From: Nemertoderma westbladi
Lineage: Eukaryota > Xenacoelomorpha > Nemertodermatida > Nemertodermatidae
NCBI GenBank assembly: GCA_032718475.1
Contig: JAUCBJ010008802.1
Span: 1 to 26,014, forward strand
DNA length: 26,014 bases
Direction: 5' to 3'
The position numbers and the translations under genes are program-made. Numbering within the stretch: the first letter of the stretch is position 1; every line of letters begins with the position of its first letter. Under the pieces are notes generated by a model. The model did no database searches and had not been told where the DNA came from. It saw only the letters and a list, made by a program, of their open reading frames with translations. Positions 19,797 to 26,014 of this stretch are shown here, one piece after another.

Positions 19797-19865
19797 TTGC
19801 AATAAATAGATATTTATTTAACTAATATTATAAATTATAATAAATAAATAAATATAATAAATATA

Positions 19866-19887
19866 TATTATTGTCTGGACAATAATA
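19866..19887. repeat. Perfect inverted repeat in the gap between two genes
   Basis: TATTATTGTC (19866-19875) and GACAATAATA (19878-19887) are exact reverse complements with a 2-nt centre, giving 10-bp arms. It sits 15 nt before the next ATG in an otherwise A/T-only gap. It could be a protein-binding dyad, an RNA hairpin in the 5' leader, or chance in AT-rich sequence, though both arms carry the only G/C bases nearby. Confidence 0.6.
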
Positions 19888-19902
19888 ACTCTATTGTTTC
19901 CA

Positions 19903-20676
19903 ATGGATTCGCTTAGCGAATCATTTCCATGGGAATTTTCCGTTATTTTCCGCGTTTTATTTCCCGACGGCACAGAATGCGATCGGTTGATTGTATCCGC
20001 AGCCGTTCCTACCGGTTACTCTAGCGACGATAGCCACAATCTCGTTGTCGCTAGGACACCGACCTCGTTTCGCTACCGCGCTCGGGTGCACCCCCAAGCG
20101 GCGGCTGCCGTTATCACCCTGGCCTCGAACTCGCCGCTTTTCGCGTCGCGTTTACTCCGGAATCGACCCGGGTCGGATAAACCGGTTAGACTTTCGTTAC
20201 ATATTGACGCCGCCTTCCGATTGGCTACTCATTGCGATATCCGATGGGGTGCGAAGATTCTCCCGCTAACCAACTGTCGGATGGAGTTAGAGAACTCGCT
20301 AGCCTGGTTGTCTACGCTAGGGGGCGCTCACTCGAGTCTGGGGGAGTCTGACGCCGGACATTCCGTACAAGCGGGTCGCCTCGCGCGGCAGCAGTTCCAA
20401 CTAGCGGCCAGACTCGGGGACCTTATCCTACAGGCTTACTGTCGCGTCTACCTCGCCATCAGTCTAGCGCAGCGCGGCCATCTAACGAGGGCATTGCGAA
20501 TCGCACACAGAGAGTTCCGGTTCGCGGATACGCCGCAAGGGGGCTGCGACACGAGACTCAAGGCTATGTGTCTGCACGTTGTACACCGGTGTAAGGTGAA
20601 CCAGAGCAGTGTCGCAGTAATTAATAATAATCCTTTAATTAATATTAATGATATAAACATTGAACAGTTTAGATAG
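19903..20676 (+). CDS. Conserved-looking protein of unknown function with TPR-like C-terminal half
   Basis: The 257 codons start at the ATG at 19903; open codons extend nine nt further up but without an ATG. I do not recognise the protein with certainty. The N-terminal 125 residues look beta-rich, with alternating hydrophobics (WEFSVIFRVLFPDG...). Residues about 127-240 contain paired amphipathic helices with alanine/leucine spacing (ENSLAWLSTLGGAHSSLGE, then ARQQFQLAARLGDLILQAY and LAISLAQRGHLTRALRIA) that resemble tetratricopeptide-type hairpins. The reading frame is CpG-rich and sharply bounded by AT-rich flanks, which supports real coding. It lies 106 nt downstream of the carrier gene on the same strand. 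No AATAAA follows closely; ATTAAA occurs near 20715. Confidence 0.75.
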   Translation: MDSLSESFPWEFSVIFRVLFPDGTECDRLIVSAAVPTGYSSDDSHNLVVARTPTSFRYRARVHPQAAAAVITLASNSPLFASRLLRNRPGSDKPVRLSLHIDAAFRLATHCDIRWGAKILPLTNCRMELENSLAWLSTLGGAHSSLGESDAGHSVQAGRLARQQFQLAARLGDLILQAYCRVYLAISLAQRGHLTRALRIAHREFRFADTPQGGCDTRLKAMCLHVVHRCKVNQSSVAVINNNPLININDINIEQFR

Positions 20677-21126
20677 TATTATAGTTATATCTGCTGCTAC
20701 TTTGTGAATCCTCATTAAATTAAAACAAACCAATTATAATGTCATGTTTATTTTGTTATGAAGAAATACTTTATCTGAAAATCTGCATTTTCCCAATTAA
20801 AATGGTTCGAAACAGGGGGGGGGGGGGGGGGGGGTGGGGTGTCTAAATTGACGTAAATGAAAAAGGCCTATCATTTAATACAATTTGTGTTTCGCGAAGC
20901 GGCGTTTATTTAAATTTATTTACACTCCACTTAGCTGTCATTTCGAAGGATTTCGCGAAAGCACAATTTAAGATTTTCAGTCCATTAATTTAAAATACAT
21001 TTAAGGGGTTCCGTTTAACTTTATCTCGTGTCATTTAGCAAATACTTTCTGTACGTATGTTAGAAAAACATATATTGTTCTGTTTCCATGGTAGTACACG
21101 TTTTCAAGAAATAAGTTTTGATCAAG
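20677..21126. other. Noncoding spacer with 20-G tract
   Basis: AT-rich spacer after the three-gene cluster. It holds a run of 20 G (20815-20834) followed by T and GGGG; no gene or clear repeat otherwise. A TTTCGCGAA palindrome-like phrase appears near 20892 and 20950. Confidence 0.6.
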
Positions 21127-21135
21127 TTAAAGTTA

Positions 21136-22153
21136 GGGTATAACTTTTCGCCGTATCCGTATTCGTATGCATTTGCCGTATCCGTATGTACATACGCGTA
21201 TGTGCCGTATGTAATGGATTCCTATGGAGAATAATCAGTATGTGATTTTAGAGATTAGGCATTGCGGACCAGTAAGAAGTGCACATCACACTTGCAGACT
21301 GAAGACAGGTAGGCCTACTTAAAGCTATGATTTAAAGAGTGTGGCTGCCGCTACCTTTTGTCAAATAAACAATGCAGGACAGGTCCAGGATGAGTGACAG
21401 CCGGTGTCCGCCAGCCCCGGGATGCGCCAGCAGTGCAGTACCTATTAACCAGTTAACTCTTCTTGACGCCGCTTGGAAAACTAACCAACCGTGATTTATT
21501 TTTGAACTGTTTTTCCACCAACCTGGCTATAGAATGTTGTTGCTTGCTACAGTATATGGCACTAACATAGTATAGACTGATAGAAGCGGCAATGAGAATG
21601 CTAAGGGAATAAACATTCGCACAGATATTGAAAACCGTCGTGTCAGTCTGTCCTTCTTTGTGAATTTATTAACATATAATATACCTTTACTTTCGCTGTT
21701 TCGGGGCCAGTATTTAGTTAACCATAGCAGGCCCTAGCAGCCAAGTGCCAACAAGACCAACCTACCGGTGTGCCAGTTAGTCAAACCACGTGTCAGCGAG
21801 TGCAACCGGGTGCCAGTAATTAATCTAAGTCCAACCGGGCGTCTAGTGTCAGTTAGTACAATAAAACAAGCGCTGTGGCGCATCCCGGGACTGAAGGACA
21901 TCATCTGTCACTCATCCTGGACCTACAATGATTTATTTGCCATTAGGTAGCGGCAGCCGCACTCTTTAAATCATATCGCTTTTAAGTAGGCCTACCTGTC
22001 TTCAGTCTGCATGTGTGTTGTGCACTTCTTACTGGTCCGCAATGCCTAATCTTTAAAATCACATACGGATTATTCTCCATAGGAATCCATTACATACGCG
22101 TATGTGCATACGGATACGGCAAATGCATACGGATACGGCGAAAAGTTATACCC
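21136..22153. mobile_element. Nonautonomous inverted-repeat DNA transposon (MULE-like MITE) with 9-bp TSD
   Basis: The element starts GGGTATAACTTTTCGCCGTA and ends with the reverse complement of the same. It is flanked by an exact 9-bp duplication, TTAAAGTTA, at 21127-21135 and 22154-22162. The inverted arms run about 300 bp (left 21136 to about 21445, right about 21868 to 22153) with few differences. They carry subterminal repeats of CCGTATCCGTATG and a TAGGCCTA palindrome. The 420-bp core has no coding frame and shows short echoes of GTGCCAGT/AACCGGG. A 9-bp duplication and long TIRs fit Mutator-like elements, although other superfamilies also make 8-9 bp duplications. The limits are secure; the superfamily is inferred. 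Confidence 0.85.
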
Positions 22154-22469
22154 TTAAAGTTATGGCTGGCGGTTCTTATAGAAACATTATCATATTATTT
22201 AATGAGAAGGCCATAACATAACTTATCGTCGAACAGTTGCTAAGGAATGATGAATGAATGCCCACATGCCGAATAATTATTGTGTTAATGAGATTAAATT
22301 GCTAAACAATTATAATAAATTATAAAAAAACAATATTTACAAATTACGTCATTATTTATAACATAATTTGAATTCATTGTTTGAACAATAATAATAACTA
22401 CTGTATTTATTTTACTTTATACTTTATTTCACGTTGTACTTATTATGACTTATGTACCAATGCTCTTCC

Positions 22470-22840
22470 GGCTCTTTCACACTACAGGCGCCCCTTTTTA
22501 GTTGGAAAAAACATACAGCGTTATTTTACTTTGCTGTCTTGGGTTACTTAATTATTGGTTTGTTTTTTAGACTACGGTTTGATGGTTAGGCACAAACCAT
22601 AATTAAAGCAGTAATTTAAATCATGAGTCTCTAATCTAAGAAATTTTGTAGAATATTTGACTTTTTGCTTCTGGTCAGAAGAGACAGAATGTCCGAAATT
22701 AAACAAAATTTATTAGATTAGAGCCTCATGATTTAGGGTAAGGTTCAATTACTGCTTTAATTAGGGTTTGGGCCGCCACTATTGTAACCTGCGAGGACCA
22801 CGAGAGCCGTGAAAGAGTGGCGCCTCTAGTGTGATATCTC
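22470..22840. mobile_element. Second small inverted-repeat element (MITE-like)
   Basis: Outer inverted ends TCACACTACAGGCGCC (from about 22477) and, on the other strand, TCACACTAGAGGCGCC (to about 22834) bracket a longer inner pair: 22589-22649 against 22703-22774, sharing AATTAAAGCAGTAATT and CTAATCTAAAAATTTTGT-type blocks with mismatches. TGCTCTTCC occurs directly at 22461-22469 and 22841-22849 and may be a 9-bp target duplication. However, the outermost seven bases of the ends do not match, so the exact limits are uncertain. No coding capacity. Confidence 0.6.
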
Positions 22841-22849
22841 TGCTCTTCC

Positions 22850-23397
22850 AAATACAAACAATGCTAGACAAATTTATTGTTGTGTACAGCACAGTGCTAC
22901 ACCAAGCCACACAAATAAAACACACTGGGAGTCGAGTGGGTAGAAAAATATAATTGATAAACGGATGTTATTAAGGCGGTGTGGCGGCTATTGGGATATG
23001 ATGGATAGGGCCTAATGGATTGCTGCTCTAGAATATCGTGTTAATATGTGGCGCGCTTTGCGATACTGCCCAGCAGTTTAAGCCAGATAATGACTGATGA
23101 TAACCTTGTGGTGGGGGGTGCCAAAATACACTTTTTTGATGCGGTAATACACTTTGAATGACCCCTATATACCATCCAGGATTCTGGTGAGAGCATAGCA
23201 AAGGCGGCTATTAGTTCCAGTGCTAGACAGAGACGTCGCACCTTTAAGGTGGTGGTACCCTGGGTTTATTTCCAGATCATGGATGCTGCTTGATGAGAGA
23301 TAATGTGTTCGTTCCTTTTACGGAGCTCCTTATCCACGACCTATAAAGTGAGATCCATAATCTACTGTATATATGCAATAGGTCCTTGCTGGAACCT
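22850..23397. other. Noncoding spacer
   Basis: Unique-looking intergenic DNA between the inverted-repeat element and the SINE-like insertion. I see no gene, RNA or repeat in it. Confidence 0.5.
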
Positions 23398-23411
23398 ATT
23401 AATTATAATGT

Positions 23412-23642
23412 GGTGACATTCCTGGGCTTCCAATTCCTGGTTCGATCCCTAGATGGGGCAGCACTGTTTGGGTTCAGTGCTTTAAATGCTGCAGCTTAGC
23501 TCAACCCGGCTTTCATCCTTCAGTGGTCGATAAATGGTAACCAAGGCAACTTGGCGAAACAGAGTGGAAGGGTTTACTGTGGAAGATCACCCATGGTGGT
23601 GAACAGGCATTCCTTGGCTTAACGAGCCTAAAAGATTCGCCC
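23412..23642 (+). mobile_element. SINE-like insertion with 14-bp target-site duplication
   Basis: ATTAATTATAATGT at 23398-23411 is repeated exactly at 23643-23656 and brackets a 231-bp insert. Near its left end the insert contains GGTTCGATCCC (23439-23449), a perfect Pol III B-box/T-arm motif, followed by CTAGATGGGGCAGC. No good A box is present, so the copy may be 5'-shortened or diverged. The right part has no tail of simple repeats. Long exact flanking duplications indicate a target-primed retroposition event that is fairly recent. Confidence 0.75.
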
Positions 23643-23656
23643 ATTAATTATAATGT

Positions 23657-24136
23657 ATTACTTTTCATAATTAATAAGTAATTATTATATTCGAAAATGG
23701 AAATAATACTGTTAATTCCTTAGGTAGAACATCAGATTACTGCATCTGATACTCAGATACTGCAGCTAAAAATCTACTACAAGAATCACTATAATAAATA
23801 GGATTTTAAAACATCTCAAGTTGTAATCTTATAAAGTGAAAGATTATAAGACTGCAGCCTACAGGTAGTAATAGTGTGTAAATAATAGTAATTTATCATT
23901 CCACGATCCAGCGACTACTTACTAGCAGTATTGGCAGTTCCCGTCCCTTAGATTAAAGAGAATAAGGAAAAGAAAGAAAATAAAATAAAGATAACAGACG
24001 GGACGAGAATATTACTAACTGTATTATGCTTAGCAGTTCGGGTCTCACCACCACTGACCACTGCTGCACTGTACCGTATCCCCTTTATCCTGTAGCTTAC
24101 TAAATTCAGAAATTAGGTATTCAGGCCTATCCTATC
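23657..24136. other. Noncoding, upstream of the ELMO-domain gene
   Basis: AT-rich sequence with a purine-rich AAGG/AAAG stretch around 23957-23995. A TTCAG/G near 24119-24125 could be a splice acceptor just before the ATG at 24137. No TATA box is convincing. Confidence 0.35.
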
Positions 24137-25765
24137 ATGGATGATTCTGGCAACGGGATGAGCTGCAGGGAGCCGCCAATCAGCACAGAGATTGAAACCT
24201 GTCCGGGTCAGCAACCATCCAGCAGCAATGACGACTCACTTTCCCACGTCTCCCACCCTCCCGGTATCCCTCCCCCCGCCTGTGCCGACGACACCTCGTC
24301 ACAAGAACGTAGGTTTATCGCCCAGTCCATCCTCTACTACTCCAAGGGTTCCCCCTGCCACTCGGTGGCTTCCAACCCGCCCATCGTCTCGGAAACCGAC
24401 GTAGACATCTCGTTGGTGGACTCCGTTAGCGAGTACGGTTGCAACCTGGACGCGTGCAGTCGGCCGAACAACACGCGGGGCGGCTCGGTGGACCATCCGA
24501 GCGGCCAGTTGGAACTAACGGTAAACGCGATCACAGGTAGTCGGGTGAACACAAACCCGCTGGGGTACACCGGGGTGGTTGAGGATACCGAGGAAGACAG
24601 GGATGACTGCTGTGGGATAAACACCAAGGTAGGCCTGCATAATGATTGTATGAGAACCGACGACGCCGGTGATACAGACGATGATACCGAATTCGATGAG
24701 GCATTCGAATCGAGTCGACGGGCGGAAACTGTCCGGTCTTCGGAGTTTCCGCGAGAGGGTAACCATGGTGATGGGGTCCCTGGGGACGACCGGGGTCGCT
24801 TTGCGAAGGAGCCGTCGTCGCCAGATTCCGTTACGCCGTCGCCTGGCAACCCGCTATCCATAGACGCGTTGCTAAGCGATCCCGACGAGTTTCCTAGCGA
24901 CCGGGACGCGTTGCTTAGCGACGCGGACCCCATACCTCGCGACCCCGCCCCGTTGCTAACCTTCGCTGCGCTCGTTCTGTCGTGGCGCTCGCTGAATCTC
25001 CGCGAGTTCCGCCCGCTGATCCGCGCTAAGCGACGCAGTAACGTCCGGGGCGTCCGTCGGTTGTTCCGTCTCTACACGCCACTAAACCCGTCGCTACGCA
25101 ACGACCGCGGCTACCTCTACGCGATGTCGCTCTGTCAATTCGAGAACTCCAATAAAACGCACTGCGCCACACTGCAGACAATATACAGACACATCGTAGG
25201 GGCCGCTCGCACCGGTACCGACACAGACTGCCCCCGGTTCGGCGCTCATTGGGAGCTCATCGGGTTCCAAGGCAACGACCCGGCCACGGACCTCCGCGGA
25301 ACCGGTATGCTGGGCCTCGTCCACCTCCACTATCTCGTGTCGACCCCGCGACTCGCCGCGCTCGGCCGCGATGTCCACGCGCTCTCCCGCCATCCCGTCA
25401 ACGGATTCCCCTTCGCGGCCCTCGGTATCAACCTGACCAAACTCGTTCTCGACGTGACGCGAGAGAAGCGACTCAACGCTGCGTTCAACCGTAGTCGTGA
25501 CGTTATCGCCGCGAGCTGCGAGTTCTACGTCGCTCTCTACCTCCGACTCTACCGGGTGTGGCGCGGCGGTAAGTCCATTCTCGATACTCCCTTCGTCCTC
25601 AGGGAAATTGAGAACGCGGCTCGAGCCAAACCCGCTCGGTTGCTCACTGAACTCGAGGAGTTTCTCGGCGACGACCAACAATTCCGTGACGGACCGAGAC
25701 GAGCGGATAAAAGTGAGATCGTCTTTAGTAATATTGATGCATTCCCGTCTAATGTAGAAATATAA
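24137..25765 (+). CDS. ELMO domain-containing protein, ELMOD3-like
   Basis: The 542 codons are intronless. Residues 1 to about 270 are disordered: proline/serine-rich, then acidic (DTDDDTEFDEAFESS near 180), ending with a twofold repeat of ALLSD-D..P.D. From about 275 to the end is an ELMO/CED-12 domain. The diagnostic HWELIGFQG is at 371-379, followed by DPATDLRG with the conserved arginine at 387; in ELMOD proteins this arginine is needed for GAP activity toward Arf-family GTPases. Later blocks (FPFAALGINLTKLVLD, FYVALYLRLYRVW, FVLREIE) fit ELMOD3 better than ELMOD1/2. The N-terminal extension is longer than I would expect for the family. Codons are strongly GC/CpG-rich against AT-rich flanks. 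Family call firm, paralogue call moderate. Confidence 0.88.
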   Translation: MDDSGNGMSCREPPISTEIETCPGQQPSSSNDDSLSHVSHPPGIPPPACADDTSSQERRFIAQSILYYSKGSPCHSVASNPPIVSETDVDISLVDSVSEYGCNLDACSRPNNTRGGSVDHPSGQLELTVNAITGSRVNTNPLGYTGVVEDTEEDRDDCCGINTKVGLHNDCMRTDDAGDTDDDTEFDEAFESSRRAETVRSSEFPREGNHGDGVPGDDRGRFAKEPSSPDSVTPSPGNPLSIDALLSDPDEFPSDRDALLSDADPIPRDPAPLLTFAALVLSWRSLNLREFRPLIRAKRRSNVRGVRRLFRLYTPLNPSLRNDRGYLYAMSLCQFENSNKTHCATLQTIYRHIVGAARTGTDTDCPRFGAHWELIGFQGNDPATDLRGTGMLGLVHLHYLVSTPRLAALGRDVHALSRHPVNGFPFAALGINLTKLVLDVTREKRLNAAFNRSRDVIAASCEFYVALYLRLYRVWRGGKSILDTPFVLREIENAARAKPARLLTELEEFLGDDQQFRDGPRRADKSEIVFSNIDAFPSNVEI

Positions 25766-25845
25766 TTCGTGAGTTTTTGTAAATATCCTGGTTTATTTTT
25801 AGTAACGTGTTTATAATACAATACTTAGTTACGTTCATCCCGGTC

Positions 25846-25930
25846 TCTCTTTGGCGTAGCGGTTGAATCCGTTGCACTGAATTCACGTATCTGTGGAGGT
25901 CGTGGGTTCGATCCCCGCATAGGGGCCAAG
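25846..25930 (+). mobile_element. tRNA-derived SINE head (tRNA-like with A and B boxes)
   Basis: TGGCGTAGCGG (25852-25862) fits the Pol III A box, and GGTTCGATCCC (25905-25915) the B box. A 5-bp T stem (GTGGG/CCCGC) closes a 7-nt loop, and GGGGCCA follows. The acceptor arms pair only partly (two mismatches and two G-T pairs in seven), and the D and anticodon arms do not fold, so this is not a working tRNA gene. The non-tRNA sequence that follows (TTTTCGTTTCGGCACG...) resembles a SINE body and runs toward the window edge. Confidence 0.6.
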
Positions 25931-26014
25931 CGAGTTTTCGTTTCGGCACGAATGCTTTAAAGGAAATAGTTAGGGCGCATCTCTATCTGCCTTGCATCCT
26001 GAAATGAGTACCAA

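Noticed and set aside
25094-25681. 195-codon minus-strand open stretch opposite the ELMO-domain gene
   Set aside because: It is a GC-rich antisense shadow of a well-supported plus-strand domain.
25846-25930. Functional tRNA gene
   Set aside because: The acceptor stem has mismatches, and the D and anticodon arms do not fold despite good A and B boxes.

Overview
The window is nuclear DNA of a metazoan, probably a marine or other aquatic invertebrate. The evidence is a BEL/Pao retrotransposon (a group known from animal genomes), several eukaryotic cellular genes (TRAPPC2L, a mitochondrial carrier, an ELMO-domain protein), tRNA-like short repeats, and a background rich in the palindromes AGGCCT and ACCGGT. 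I cannot name the phylum. All recognised cellular genes read through without an intron.

Layout. 1-5936 (minus strand): a BEL/Pao gag-pol frame, open for 1978 codons and running off the left edge before the integrase. 5937-7430: its 5' leader and presumably LTR, not delimitable here. 7441-8080: two unrelated tandem arrays (about 49 bp and 34-35 bp units). 8800-9612: a foldback satellite, about 160-bp units in opposite orientations around a centre near 9200. 9788-10804: 3' end of a second, CpG-rich BEL/Pao element (integrase only), followed by a candidate LTR and leader. 12449-16453: an unrecognised coding region of about 1335 codons, open except for two frame changes (-1, then +1), with cysteine/histidine clusters near both ends including one canonical CCHC knuckle. 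16454-18389: noncoding, with a 25-C tract and a DNA-transposon-like end.

18390-20676: three unrelated intronless plus-strand genes (TRAPPC2L, SLC25-family carrier, uncharacterised protein) separated by only 102 and 106 nt, an operon-like packing. 21136-22153: a noncoding inverted-repeat transposon with TIRs of about 300 bp and an exact 9-bp target duplication (MULE-like). 22470-22840: a second, smaller inverted-repeat element. 23412-23642: a SINE-like insert with an exact 14-bp target duplication. 24137-25765: an intronless ELMOD3-like gene. 25846 to about 25930: a tRNA-like element with Pol III A and B boxes.

How it fits together. The cellular genes belong to vesicle traffic (TRAPPC2L), Arf-family GTPase regulation (ELMOD3-like) and mitochondrial transport (SLC25). 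The left 17 kb is a nest of retroelements and satellites. The most interesting unexplained object is the region 12449-16453. It lies directly downstream of a retroelement integrase and LTR-like sequence and has a gag-like zinc knuckle, but I recognise no known family.
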